Assembly: GCA_022760475.1 (NCBI GenBank)
Contig: JALEFZ010000017.1
Span: 1 to 41,541, forward strand
Length of the DNA: 41,541 nucleotides
Source of the DNA: Bacteroidia bacterium
Lineage (GTDB): Bacteria; Bacteroidota; Bacteroidia; J057
Direction: 5' to 3'
Part shown: in pieces, positions 31,231 to 40,309 of the stretch
How the letters are laid out: every line of letters begins with the position of its first letter
Position numbering within the stretch: position 1 is the first letter of the stretch
Translations under genes and position numbers: made by a program
Notes under the pieces: model-generated
Told to the model about the DNA's origin: nothing
The model's database searches: none
What the model saw: only the letters and a program-made list of their open reading frames with translations

Positions 31231-31773
31231 TCAATGTAGTTTGTCAGCATGTAATTCCCTTAACTTCTTGAGTTTGGGAGGAATGATTGCCTGACAATAG
31301 GGATGTTCCTGATTGTCAGTGAAAAAGTTTTGGTGGTAATCCTCCGCGAGATAGAAGGCCTTATATGCCGTCAATTCAGTAACTATTGGAGCTTCAAACC
31401 ACACTTTCATTTCTTCCATCACCTTTTCCGACTCTAGCCTTTGTTCCTCATCATGGAAAAAAATGACTGACCTGTATTGATGGCCTTTGTCATTGCCTTG
31501 TTGGTTGGGAGTAGTAGGATCGTGGGTTGAGAAGAAAATTCTCAGCAAGTCCTCAAATGAAATGATCTCCGGGTCAAATTCTACTTGCACCACCTCTGCA
31601 TGTCCTGATCTTCCGAAGGAAACTTCCCTGTAGGATGGGTCAGGCCACCTTCCTCCGCTATAACCGGATTTGACGCTTGAGACACCTTTTATCTGCTGGA
31701 AAACAGCTTCTATACACCAAAAACAGCCCCCTCCAAGGGTGGCAGTTTCATTTTTTTTATCCATTGTTGTCAT
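31231..31773 (-). CDS. msrA: Peptide-methionine (S)-S-oxide reductase
   Basis: This 180-residue protein reduces S-methionine sulfoxide in proteins and free methionine. The catalytic motif GGGCFWC is at residues 14-20 (C17 nucleophile). KSGYSGG, YREVSFGRSGHAEVVQVEFD, FFSTHDPTTPNQQGNDKGHQ and AEDYHQNF are all standard family blocks. There is no signal peptide. Start could be M1 or M4. It heads a two-gene unit with the 184-residue unknown. With msrB at 27084-27545 it covers both sulfoxide stereoisomers. Confidence 0.96.
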   Translation of the reverse strand: MTTMDKKNETATLGGGCFWCIEAVFQQIKGVSSVKSGYSGGRWPDPSYREVSFGRSGHAEVVQVEFDPEIISFEDLLRIFFSTHDPTTPNQQGNDKGHQYRSVIFFHDEEQRLESEKVMEEMKVWFEAPIVTELTAYKAFYLAEDYHQNFFTDNQEHPYCQAIIPPKLKKLRELHADKLH

Positions 31774-31805
31774 TTCTTCCGCCTAAATCAATTGTCTACT
31801 TCCCC

Positions 31806-32021
31806 CTACTGTTCGATTTTTTTGTCTAAAAGTTTTAACGGCAAATCATTAAGACATTCTGGTTTTACTAACTCATTGTCTATCAGGGTGTCTAGTGCCA
31901 GATCGAGTAGGGCAGCGGAAGAGTTGAAGTAGTCAATGGTGAGGAAGTTATCATCTTCATTGGTCAGGATTCTAAGTTTTACTTTGGTTATTATGACCAA
32001 ATAATGTAAAAAACCAATCAC
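31806..32021 (-). CDS. Small hypothetical protein (doubtful)
   Basis: The possible 71-residue reading frame starts with GTG at 32021; no ATG is available. The part from LRILTNEDDNFLTIDYFNSS to LLDKKIEQ looks like a soluble helical protein and fills the gap between msrA and the beta-helix protein. No family is recognised and the start is uncertain, so it may not be a gene. Confidence 0.35.
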   Translation of the reverse strand: MIGFLHYLVIITKVKLRILTNEDDNFLTIDYFNSSAALLDLALDTLIDNELVKPECLNDLPLKLLDKKIEQ

Positions 32022-32072
32022 ATAGTTTGTCAGGTTATGCTGCCAAAAGCTATAAATCTACAAGTAAAATAA

Positions 32073-32107
32073 ATGGGCATGGCCAAATTGCTTTGGTCCA
32101 TGCCCAT
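32073..32107 (-). terminator. Probable terminator after the T9SS cargo gene
   Basis: ATGGGCATGGCCAAA (32073-32087) pairs with 32092-32107 (one bulged base). On the minus strand the stem is followed by TTATTTTAC. It lies about 40 bases past the stop at 32149. Confidence 0.7.
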
Positions 32108-32148
32108 CCTCATATCGAATCTGGCCCATTATCGGACCAGAGAATTGC

Positions 32149-34179
32149 TTAATGTTGGATCATGATTTTATGGGTAGAGCTTCTGGAGCCTTGATCCACA
32201 CGAATGACATACAGTCCTGATTTGAATCCGGAGGTGTCCAACTGGTATTTTTCCAGAAAAGGAGTAGTTTTTACTGCCATCAATTTTCCATCAAGGGCGT
32301 AAATTCTGATAGCGTTTATATCTATTCCAGGAGATTCCAGGTGAAGCATCTCTTTTGCTGGATTAGGATATATTTTGAGGTCTGATTGGACTTTATCCTC
32401 TATGTTTGTCCCAATTTCAATGGTTGAGATTCCATCTTCCTCATTGATTTCAATTGCTTCGCCGAGCTCATTGATGGCTACCACATTGGTGAAACTCAAT
32501 TCAAGTGGACGCTCCTTCTTGGCGATGTCTTCACTGATGACAATTACGATATTAGCCAGGAGTCCATTTCCATTTTGTGGGTTTTGGTCTGTCCTTACAA
32601 GGGCGATATCTGTTTGGCCTAAGGGAAAGAAGTCTTTGTCGAAGGTAATCATGTTGGTATTTTTCGTCCCTAACCAGGAGCCTGCATAGCTCAGTTTGAC
32701 ACCTGCTGAGTCAAGTAAGGTATTGTTGTAGTTGATGCTAAAGGCTATACCGTAAATTTTGGTAGCTGGTGTATCCACCGTTCCAAGCTGAATGGGAATA
32801 GAAAGGGTATCACCTGGGGTGAGGTTGGTGGTGGGCATTTGGAACCTGAGGGGTACTCCGTTTTGATTCGGAGCCCTTCTCCAACTGCTATGGGTAAGTC
32901 CATAGTTTTGTCCAATGGCAAGGGTATCAGCCGAGTCAATGGTGCCATTTCCATCTGTATCTGCATGTTTTACATTGATTCCATTGCTCTGGACGGAGCT
33001 CCAATCGTCGCATCGCTGGCCAATCCAGTTGAGGCTGGCCAATGGACGGCTGGGGCCGGTTTGACCGTAGTGTAGCCCTATGGGCAAGAGGTCTGTGTTA
33101 TTTACTACCTGATCGTGATTGGCATCTCCCGGAAATACCAGCCTGGGAAGACAGGTAGAATCAATGGGGGCGATATTCAGAGGCTGGTTGGGGGGCCTCG
33201 TAATATTGGCCCAAACAGCTGGTTCAGACCATTCGCACCAACAATTTTGCTTCAGCTCAACCAAGGGATAAGTTGAAGGTCCGCTAAAGCCAATTTCATA
33301 CAATACATTGAGGGAGTCAGTACATATTTGGTTTTGGCGAATAACAAGATCCTGGGATGTAACAAGCCCTGTATCTCTAAAAATATACAAACCCAACTTG
33401 TTGTCAATCAGAGTATTGTTTTCAATCAGGGTAATCCTGTTTGTCCGGGCATACCTCGCCAATACCAACATTAGGGGAATTTTATGCTCAGTCAAACTAT
33501 TGCCCCTGAGGGTTATCGGAAGGCTAACTTTAATGCCATGGTTGGTATTTCTTGCAAATTGGCAGTTTTCAATTTGATGCTGGGACCCAATGACCCCTTG
33601 CCAGTTGTCCCTGATGATTGAGTTCGTGACGATGGCATCTCGTCCTGCGATTCCATAGAGGTTTCCGTAGAATAAACAGCTATCGATAACTGTTCTGGAT
33701 GAGTCATGCATTCCAGCACTGATACCTACTCCATCAAGGTTTGAAAATACTGTATGCTGGATATTCAACCTTCCAAGGTTTTGAGGATTTTGACTGAAAG
33801 AAGAATGGAACCTAATGCCATCATCCATGCTGTCAAGTCTTGCATAAGACATTTCAATTTCTCCGATATATGCTATATCAGCACTTATGGTTCCAAAGGA
33901 TGAAGGTTTGCCAATGAAGTATATCGAATCCGTCTTTGTTCCATTTGCAATCAGTTTTCCATCTACCTTGATCCCACTAAATCCAATCATCTCCACCCTT
34001 ACACCCGGATCAATGTTAAGTGTAATGCCAGAATTGATGGTGATGATTTCAGTGATTTGATATGGACTTCCAGAGATGTCCCAAGTGGTATTGGTTGTGA
34101 TGTCCGAGTTGATAGGGGTTTGAGCAAAAAGACCAAGTGTACCTATACAAAGCAGCAAGAAGAAGAATATTTTTTTCAT
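32149..34179 (-). CDS. Secreted beta-helix protein with dockerin, cohesin-like and T9SS sorting domains
   Basis: The protein has 676 residues. A signal peptide ends near LFAQ (20). Residues about 45-290 form a right-handed parallel beta-helix with short N-D-I/L-containing coils (IIRDNWQGVIG, LIENNTLIDNKLGLYIF). Two calcium loops of dockerin type follow, GDANHDQVVNNTDLLPIGLH (351-370) and ADTDGNGTIDSADTLAIGQN (406-425), separated by a 35-residue insert. Residues 444-590 resemble a cohesin module (PGDTLSIPIQLG, IYGIAFSINYNNTLL). Residues 601-676 are a type IX secretion C-terminal domain (LKIYPNPAKEMLHLES, GLYVIRVDQG). It is exported to the cell surface or medium. A glycan-binding or lyase-like role is possible, but no catalytic site is recognised. 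Confidence 0.88.
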   Translation of the reverse strand: MKKIFFFLLLCIGTLGLFAQTPINSDITTNTTWDISGSPYQITEIITINSGITLNIDPGVRVEMIGFSGIKVDGKLIANGTKTDSIYFIGKPSSFGTISADIAYIGEIEMSYARLDSMDDGIRFHSSFSQNPQNLGRLNIQHTVFSNLDGVGISAGMHDSSRTVIDSCLFYGNLYGIAGRDAIVTNSIIRDNWQGVIGSQHQIENCQFARNTNHGIKVSLPITLRGNSLTEHKIPLMLVLARYARTNRITLIENNTLIDNKLGLYIFRDTGLVTSQDLVIRQNQICTDSLNVLYEIGFSGPSTYPLVELKQNCWCEWSEPAVWANITRPPNQPLNIAPIDSTCLPRLVFPGDANHDQVVNNTDLLPIGLHYGQTGPSRPLASLNWIGQRCDDWSSVQSNGINVKHADTDGNGTIDSADTLAIGQNYGLTHSSWRRAPNQNGVPLRFQMPTTNLTPGDTLSIPIQLGTVDTPATKIYGIAFSINYNNTLLDSAGVKLSYAGSWLGTKNTNMITFDKDFFPLGQTDIALVRTDQNPQNGNGLLANIVIVISEDIAKKERPLELSFTNVVAINELGEAIEINEEDGISTIEIGTNIEDKVQSDLKIYPNPAKEMLHLESPGIDINAIRIYALDGKLMAVKTTPFLEKYQLDTSGFKSGLYVIRVDQGSRSSTHKIMIQH

Positions 34180-34338
34180 GTCGGTTGTATTAAAATTTGG
34201 TATGATACAATCTTAGCTCCTTCGCAAAAGGAAATAAAATACAAATTGGCTAAAAAATATTTTATTTTTTAGTTACACTTTTTTAGTAAATAACTGTATG
34301 GTAGTTTTTTATATTTATAGATTAATTGGAAATATATT

Positions 34339-35778
34339 TTGAAAGTAAATAAGCTGTTACAAATTTTACGGTCTTTTTCTGAGGAGGAAATTGAAGAATT
34401 TGAATCATATTTAAGTCTGACCAAATCGGAAACTTCACATAAGGTTAAAAAGGTCTTTCAATTGCTGACGGCCTACCATCCACGGTACGAGTTGTTTGAG
34501 GATGACTGGAAGTCAATTTTTCAGGAAATCTGGCCTGGGAGAAGTTTCAGTCCTGCAGAAATGAGAAATAAACAAAGCCTTCTTAAGAAAGGACTCCTGG
34601 ACTTTCTGGCTCTCAGAGAACTGGAGGAAAGGCAGCATGAGAAGGAGGCTTTTATCCTGAGTCAACTGCGGAAACGCGGCCTAAAAGATGTTTTTGAAAT
34701 AGAAGCAAAACGGATGCGAAAGAAAAAGATGCAGAAAAGCATCCAAACAGAAGCTGCATTGTTTGGCTTGTATCGCATGGCTGATGAAGCCAATATTTTT
34801 TTTGGTCAAAGCCAGGTCAGAAAAGAAGATGACAGCCTGCAGGAAAAATTGGACTACCTGGAGCAGTACTTCCTTCGCGTCAGACTAAGAGAGGCTTGTG
34901 AAATGCTGAACCGAAAGCAACTCCTCAATACTGACCTTAAGAATGATTTTTTTGAAGAATGGCTCAAGGTAAAAGAAAATGAACTCAATAATTTTAAGGA
35001 TCCTGGACTAGAGGTCTATCTCCAAATATACCGATGCTACAAATTTCGCGATGATCCGGAGGAATACCTCAAAATGATTGAGCTGATACGCAATTCCCAT
35101 AGTTTTTTCCCTGCCAGCGAAGCCAAAGCCATATTCAGGCATGCCCAAAACCATTGCATTCGCCATATCAATCAAGGCAGCAGATTTTTTCTGGAAGAAT
35201 TATTCAGGCTCTACCAGTTTCAACTTTCACAGGAAATCATTTTTCAGGAAGGCCTGCTCGACCACAGCGATTATAAAAACATCGTTACAGTCGCCATTCG
35301 CCTGGAAGAATTTGAATGGGCAGAAGATTTTATCCAGCATTTTCGCGAACGAGTTGAGCCAGCTTATCGAGACAATGTTTACCAGTTTTGCCAGGCAAAT
35401 ATATTCGAAGCCAAAGGGGCATATACAGCGGCCATTGGGTTTTTGAGCAAGGTAACTTTCTCGGATGTCTTTTATGAAATCAGTTCCAGGCTACTTCTCT
35501 TGAGAATGTATTACAAATTGAGGGACTGGGAAGGGCTATTCTATTCAACTGGAGCCTTGGAACGCTTTCTTAAACGTTCTCAATCCATATCCAGAGATAG
35601 AAAATCCGCCCACCTTGCCTTTGTATGGGCGATTAGAGCTTTAGGAAAATTAATGGAGAAAAGGGAATCTTTGGTGCCCAAAGAATTCGAACGAAAGAGA
35701 AGCCTTCTGCAAGAGAAAATCCTGGCCAAGGGCAATATGACCCAGTTGAAATGGGTCGTAGACGAGCTTAATGCCTAG
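34339..35778 (+). CDS. Large helical repeat protein of unknown function
   Basis: This 479-residue protein starts with TTG at 34339 (LKVNKLLQILRSFSEEEIEE); no nearby ATG fits. It is almost wholly alpha-helical, with no signal or membrane segment and many aromatic/acidic helix pairs (LEEFEWAEDFIQHFRERV, YRDNVYQFCQANIFEAKGAY, SRLLLLRMYYKLRDWEGLFY) that look like degenerate TPR repeats from about 230 onward. The N-terminal 60 residues resemble a small helical bundle. I have seen similar large helical proteins in Bacteroidota but know of no function. Its stop overlaps the stop of the convergent LytTR gene by three bases (CTAG). Confidence 0.8.
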   Translation: MKVNKLLQILRSFSEEEIEEFESYLSLTKSETSHKVKKVFQLLTAYHPRYELFEDDWKSIFQEIWPGRSFSPAEMRNKQSLLKKGLLDFLALRELEERQHEKEAFILSQLRKRGLKDVFEIEAKRMRKKKMQKSIQTEAALFGLYRMADEANIFFGQSQVRKEDDSLQEKLDYLEQYFLRVRLREACEMLNRKQLLNTDLKNDFFEEWLKVKENELNNFKDPGLEVYLQIYRCYKFRDDPEEYLKMIELIRNSHSFFPASEAKAIFRHAQNHCIRHINQGSRFFLEELFRLYQFQLSQEIIFQEGLLDHSDYKNIVTVAIRLEEFEWAEDFIQHFRERVEPAYRDNVYQFCQANIFEAKGAYTAAIGFLSKVTFSDVFYEISSRLLLLRMYYKLRDWEGLFYSTGALERFLKRSQSISRDRKSAHLAFVWAIRALGKLMEKRESLVPKEFERKRSLLQEKILAKGNMTQLKWVVDELNA

Positions 35779-36503
35779 AACATCAGACTCTTTAACTTAT
35801 CCATATAGCTTCTGCTTACCCGGACAGTCTCATTGGTACTCAGCAATACGTCGTAGCTATTGGGGTATTTTTCCACCTCTTTCACATGGTGAATGTTGAT
35901 GATGGTAGATCGGTGGATTCGAATAAACATCTCAGGATTGAGTTTATCCTCCAATTTGCTGATGCCATAACTGGAAAGGTAAGAATGGTTTTCAGTTACG
36001 ATTCTGGAGTAATCTCCATCAGCCTGGATTTGTACTATGTTTTCTACTGCGATGGTTTTGAGCTTTTTGGCACTTTGAATGAGTATTCTCACGGGATAAG
36101 AAGGCTTGTCCATGATGATGGATTCAGCCAATGGAGCCAGTCCTGAGTTGCCTTCATGTTTTCTATAACGGTTTACGGCATTGGAAAACCGTTCTCGGGT
36201 GTAGGGTTTGAGCAGGTAGTCCACTGCATGTACTTCGAAGGCCCTCAAAGCATACTGGTCATAGGCTGTGCTAAAAATTACTTCGGGAATCTCATCCAGT
36301 TTTTCCAGAACTTCGAAGCCGGAAAGGCCAGGCATCTGGATATCCAGGAAAACCAGATCTGGTTGAAATTCATTAATAATTCTTACTGCATCCACCCCAT
36401 TGTTGGCCTCTCCAAGTACTATCAAGTCGGGGTAGGCTTGCAAGTATTCTTTGATGAGGTGTCTACCTGCTGCTTCGTCGTCTACGATTATGACCTTTTT
36501 CAT
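35775..36503 (-). CDS. LytTR family response regulator
   Basis: This 242-residue protein has a receiver domain at 1-120 with acidic pocket D8/D9, phosphoacceptor D54 (VFLDIQMPG), T79 and K99 (LLKPY). A LytTR DNA-binding domain follows at about 138-240 (IVQIQADGDYSRIVTENHSY, EMFIRIHRSTIINIHHVKEV, VSRSYMDKLK). It is the partner of the LytS-like kinase 12 bases upstream on the same strand. LytTR regulators bind pairs of direct repeats about two helical turns apart, and such repeats are present in the divergent gap at 37711-37768. Confidence 0.95.
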   Translation of the reverse strand: MKKVIIVDDEAAGRHLIKEYLQAYPDLIVLGEANNGVDAVRIINEFQPDLVFLDIQMPGLSGFEVLEKLDEIPEVIFSTAYDQYALRAFEVHAVDYLLKPYTRERFSNAVNRYRKHEGNSGLAPLAESIIMDKPSYPVRILIQSAKKLKTIAVENIVQIQADGDYSRIVTENHSYLSSYGISKLEDKLNPEMFIRIHRSTIINIHHVKEVEKYPNSYDVLLSTNETVRVSRSYMDKLKSLMF

Positions 36504-36515
36504 GGAATGGCTGAT

Positions 36516-37601
36516 TTAGATGGAGAAGGCTACTTTAAGCCCTCTTGGATAATTTCTTTTGAAGCTCAGCCCTGAGTTAAAGCCTTTTTCAAGTCGCAAT
36601 TGCGTATTCGTAAGGCCAATGCCATTGCCAATGAGGTTTTCAGTGGAGCGGACACCTACACCTGTATCGGCCACTTCAAAATGAATCCTGCCATCCTTTT
36701 CTGTTACGATCAGACTGACCTCTCCTCCTTCAATAAGAGAGGACAAACCATGTTTGATGGAGTTTTCAACCAGGGGTTGGAGGATCATGGGAGGTATCTC
36801 CTTCTCCATAAGTGCTTCTGGGACTTCAATATGAACTGAAAGTCTTTCCTTGAATCTTGCTTTTTCCAGTTCCAGGTACTTTTGGACAAAGTCCAATTCT
36901 TCACGAAGGCTTACCAGCTCTGTTTTGGAAGCACGGAGTTGGTACCTGAACAAATCTGAGAGCTTAGCGATGAGTTCTCGGGTGTGTTCCAACTCAGGAG
37001 GTACAGTAGCACTGATGGTATTGAACACGTTATAAAGGAAATGTGGATTTAGCTGGGCCTTGATCGCAGCAAGTTCGCTTTTAAGGGCTGCTTCCCGAAG
37101 GGCTGCGGCACGTCTTTCTTTTTCTCGACTTTCAGTATAGTGTTCATAGGCATGGAATATGCCGAATTGAAGGAGATATAGGAGTCCAGGGATATATATG
37201 TCCCAGACCGAAGCCACCCCATATAGGTGAAATAGGTCCAAAGATTCTTTTATAAAATACTGAACTTGTTGGCAAATGATGACAAAAAGAGGGAGCAGGA
37301 TGATGTGGGAAGCCAATCTCCAGTTTAGTCGGACTTTCTTCATTCTCCTGAAAACCAACCACCAGATGGGATAGGTAAATACCATCATGATCAGGTAACT
37401 GATGATGGATTCAAGCAAGATTTGTTTCCTGATCCAATTGAAGCCTGAGAAATCAGCATTGCCCGAATTGATGACCAGGGTTGTGTGATAGATGAAGGCG
37501 AAGAGCATGTAGATACAGAATATCCAGAGTATGTTTTTTACTGGAATTCCCCCTAAGCTTTTGTTGAATAGGTTATTAGAATGACTACCCTCAGACTTCA
37601 T
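36516..37601 (-). CDS. LytS/YehU-type sensor histidine kinase
   Basis: This 361-residue protein has four membrane helices in the first 155 residues (about 22-45, 62-85, 98-116, 134-152), a coiled linker (155-180) and a His_kinase domain with phosphoacceptor H187 (QLNPHFLYNVFNTIS). An HATPase domain follows (PLVENSIKHGLSSL and DTGVGVRS near 330). It passes phosphate to the LytTR regulator in the same operon. There is no large periplasmic sensor, so the signal is probably sensed in the membrane. It is divergent from the barrel gene at 37844. Confidence 0.95.
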   Translation of the reverse strand: MKSEGSHSNNLFNKSLGGIPVKNILWIFCIYMLFAFIYHTTLVINSGNADFSGFNWIRKQILLESIISYLIMMVFTYPIWWLVFRRMKKVRLNWRLASHIILLPLFVIICQQVQYFIKESLDLFHLYGVASVWDIYIPGLLYLLQFGIFHAYEHYTESREKERRAAALREAALKSELAAIKAQLNPHFLYNVFNTISATVPPELEHTRELIAKLSDLFRYQLRASKTELVSLREELDFVQKYLELEKARFKERLSVHIEVPEALMEKEIPPMILQPLVENSIKHGLSSLIEGGEVSLIVTEKDGRIHFEVADTGVGVRSTENLIGNGIGLTNTQLRLEKGFNSGLSFKRNYPRGLKVAFSI

Positions 37602-37710
37602 ATGACAAATCTTTGGCTTGGAATGAAATTAAGTTAAGCAAATATTCCGGGAAAGCTCCTTGGAATATGGATGCTGCAATCTATTCCAGCTTGCACACGA
37701 TTTAAAGTTG

Positions 37711-37768
37711 AAATCGATGAGTTGCGAAATAAGTCGACGAATGTATATCCCTCCATTCATCGACTTAT
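37711..37768. promoter_or_regulatory. Repeated TCGAYGA sites between the two-component operon and the barrel gene
   Basis: AAATCGATGAGTT (37711-37723) and AAGTCGACGAATG (37731-37743) are direct repeats exactly 20 bases apart. The second also forms an inverted repeat with CATTCATCGACTTAT (37754-37768; one mismatch over 15 bases). The 20-base phasing fits LytTR binding, with the regulator gene next door. The alternative is a hairpin in the barrel gene's leader. Confidence 0.6.
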
Positions 37769-37843
37769 ATCACCCTACAACGAGAAGCAGAAGGTATTTT
37801 GGTGATTCTGAGAGAGATTGAGACATCAATTAATTCTCACATT

Positions 37844-40252
37844 ATGAAAAAGATCATACTATCTACATTGTTGGGGCTGATGGGAACTGCGCTACTTGCC
37901 CAGAATATGCTGATCCAGGGCAAGTTGAATGATTCCAAGGGGGCTCCTGTGGCATTCGCATCTGTGCTGCTCATGGATCAGGCTGATAGCAGCTTGGTAA
38001 AAGGGGCATATTCCGATCAAAATGGAAAGTTTTACCTCAGAATCAACAAAGAAGGGGATTACTTTATGGAAGTTAATGCCATCGGATTTGAAAAGTATGT
38101 CATAAATCCAATCCCTGATTTTAAGGGTAAGCTCGATTTGGAGACAGTCAGGCTGAAAAATCAGGATCAACAACTTCAAGAGGTGAAAATATCTGCTATT
38201 AAGCCCATCATTGAGATCAAATCAGATAAAACGGTTTTCAACGTTCAGTCTTCCCTGGCAGCAAGTGGCACCAGTGGTTTCGAATTGTTGAGAAAGGCAC
38301 CAGGGGTGATCATTGACAACAATAACAACCTTATCGTAGAGGGGAAGAGCGGGGTTCAAATATTCATTGATGGAAAACAGACTCTGTTAAGTGGAGACGA
38401 TCTCCTGGCCTATCTTCAGAGCTTACAAGCCTCAAATATTGAAGCCATTGAAATCATAACTCAGCCATCTTCTCGCTATGATGCAGCCGGAACGGCAGGA
38501 ATCATCAATATCAAACTCAAGAGAGATCTGCGATTTGGTATCAATGGGAGCCTCAACTCGACCATTAGTTATGGCCGTAACTTTCGAAATAACCATTCCA
38601 TTAGCCTAAACCAACGAAATCGAAAATTTGCCACCTACCTCAATTACTCCAATAAGTTTGGGCAGGCTTGGGATTTCATGAACCTCTATCGGGAACAAGC
38701 AGGAATTAATTTTTACTCTGAAAGTGAAAATATCCGTGGAGGGAATACCCATAACTTCAAGGCAGGAACAGATATTTTTATTGGTGAAAGGGGAACTCTG
38801 GGATTAATTGTAGGCGGGGATATGAATGATAAATGGATTGAAGGAAGGACAGAAACTCCTATTATCCCTTTTGGGGATGCCGTGCCAACTCAGGTTTTGA
38901 TTGCCAACAACCGGACCAACTCACAAAGCAGGAACTTCTTTTCCAATATCAATTACCGATATGAAGATACGCTGGGTAGAAAGTGGTCGATAGACCTGGA
39001 TCAAGGAAATTATAACAGAGACCGCTCCAATTACCAACCCAACAGTTATTTCGACGGGAGTACAAATGACCTATTGTTTGAAAGAAATTTCCAAATGTAC
39101 ACGCCTAATGAGGTTTCTATCCTTAGTGCAAAAACTGATTTTGAGTTTAAGTTGGGCAAAGGAAGTTTGGCAACAGGGGTTAAAGTCTCACAAGTCAGCA
39201 CCGACAATACCTTTGATTTTTATGATGTGGTATTTGGGGAAGAATTGTTCAATGCAGGCCGTAGCAACAATTTTTCTTATACAGAACAAATCAACGCAGG
39301 CTATGTGAATTTATCCCAAAAATTCTCGAAGGTTGATTTCCAACTAGGACTTCGTCTGGAGCAAACGCTTTCTGAAGGGATTCTTCTTTCCACTCAGCAA
39401 TCTGCTAACCAACAGGTAAATAGAAGCTATGTCAATTTTTTCCCCAGTGGAGGAGTCACATATAAAGCTGGCTGGAAGAATCAATTTGCGCTGAACTATA
39501 GCAGAAGGATTAATCGTCCCAATTACCAATCCCTCAATCCCTTCGAATATCAGGTTGACGAACTCTCATTCAGCAAGGGGAACCCCTTCCTCCAGCCACA
39601 GTATTCAGATAACATCCGACTGGCCTATACTTACAGATATGCCGCCACTGCTGCCATTTCCTACAGCTATACCCATGATTTTTTCGCACAAATAACGGAT
39701 GTCGTCGATGAACGAAGAAATGTGATGCAGGTCCAAAATATTGCCGATAAGGAAGTAATCAACCTGAATTTGTCCATACCTTATGACATCAAGAACTGGT
39801 GGTCTGTATATGTCAGCCTGAATGCCTTCCATGCTTCCTACAGCTCTGAAAATGTAAAATTTGACCCTATCGAACGAGCGACTTTGAGCTTTTATGCTCA
39901 AAATACGTTTAGCCTTCCCAAGGGGATAAAGTTTGAGGTATCTGGCTGGTTCAGTTCTCCTTCGGTCTGGGGAGGAACCTACCGCACCAAGTCTTTGGGA
40001 TCTTTGGATTTGGGGTTGCAAAAGAAGTTTTTAGATGAGCGCTTGACAGCACGTCTGAGTATGGGGGATGTATTGTTTACCTCACCCTGGAGAGGTGTTA
40101 CGCAGTTTGGAGACCTAAGAATTACCGGAACGGGAGGCTGGGAGAGCAGAACTGTGAGGTTTAGCCTGGCCTATGATTTTGGCAATAGAAAGTTGAAGGC
40201 AGCCAAAAAACGGAAGCTGGGTTCCAATGAGGAAAGTTCCAGGGTGAAATAA
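37844..40252 (+). CDS. Outer membrane beta-barrel protein with carboxypeptidase-D-like N-terminal domain (TonB-receptor-like)
   Basis: The protein has 802 residues from the ATG at 37844 (MKKIILSTLLGLMGTALLAQ, a signal peptide); an upstream TTG at 37799 would add 15 and spoil the signal. Residues about 22-105 form a CarboxypepD_reg-like domain (GKLNDSKGAPVAFASVLL), 125-230 a plug-like domain (LRKAPGVIIDNNNNLIVEG, SRYDAAGTAGIINIKLK) and the rest a barrel of the OMP_b-brl_3 type (NYSRRINRPNYQSLNPFEY). These proteins resemble TonB receptors but their ligands are mostly unknown. It is divergent from the LytS/LytTR operon with repeats in between, so control by that system is likely. No SusD partner follows. 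Confidence 0.92.
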   Translation: MKKIILSTLLGLMGTALLAQNMLIQGKLNDSKGAPVAFASVLLMDQADSSLVKGAYSDQNGKFYLRINKEGDYFMEVNAIGFEKYVINPIPDFKGKLDLETVRLKNQDQQLQEVKISAIKPIIEIKSDKTVFNVQSSLAASGTSGFELLRKAPGVIIDNNNNLIVEGKSGVQIFIDGKQTLLSGDDLLAYLQSLQASNIEAIEIITQPSSRYDAAGTAGIINIKLKRDLRFGINGSLNSTISYGRNFRNNHSISLNQRNRKFATYLNYSNKFGQAWDFMNLYREQAGINFYSESENIRGGNTHNFKAGTDIFIGERGTLGLIVGGDMNDKWIEGRTETPIIPFGDAVPTQVLIANNRTNSQSRNFFSNINYRYEDTLGRKWSIDLDQGNYNRDRSNYQPNSYFDGSTNDLLFERNFQMYTPNEVSILSAKTDFEFKLGKGSLATGVKVSQVSTDNTFDFYDVVFGEELFNAGRSNNFSYTEQINAGYVNLSQKFSKVDFQLGLRLEQTLSEGILLSTQQSANQQVNRSYVNFFPSGGVTYKAGWKNQFALNYSRRINRPNYQSLNPFEYQVDELSFSKGNPFLQPQYSDNIRLAYTYRYAATAAISYSYTHDFFAQITDVVDERRNVMQVQNIADKEVINLNLSIPYDIKNWWSVYVSLNAFHASYSSENVKFDPIERATLSFYAQNTFSLPKGIKFEVSGWFSSPSVWGGTYRTKSLGSLDLGLQKKFLDERLTARLSMGDVLFTSPWRGVTQFGDLRITGTGGWESRTVRFSLAYDFGNRKLKAAKKRKLGSNEESSRVK

Positions 40253-40286
40253 GGCCTGAGTGTGGGTAAAGACAATGTCGTGAGAT

Positions 40287-40309
40287 AAGGGGCTATTTGG
40301 GCCCCTTTT
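40287..40309 (+). terminator. Terminator after the barrel gene, shared with the convergent gene
   Basis: AAGGGGC (40287-40293) pairs with GCCCCTT (40301-40307) followed by TTC. The stop codon of the convergent minus-strand gene (40293-40295) lies within the hairpin. Confidence 0.65.

Noticed and set aside
35570..35582. Partial AAACGTT match as a third LacI operator
   Set aside because: Only one half-site matches and it is inside a coding region.
36156..36575. Plus-strand reading frame of 139 codons
   Set aside because: Antisense to the LytTR regulator and kinase genes; low-complexity aromatic content typical of a shadow frame.
39605..40021. Minus-strand reading frame of 138 codons
   Set aside because: Lies wholly inside the outer-membrane barrel gene on the opposite strand.
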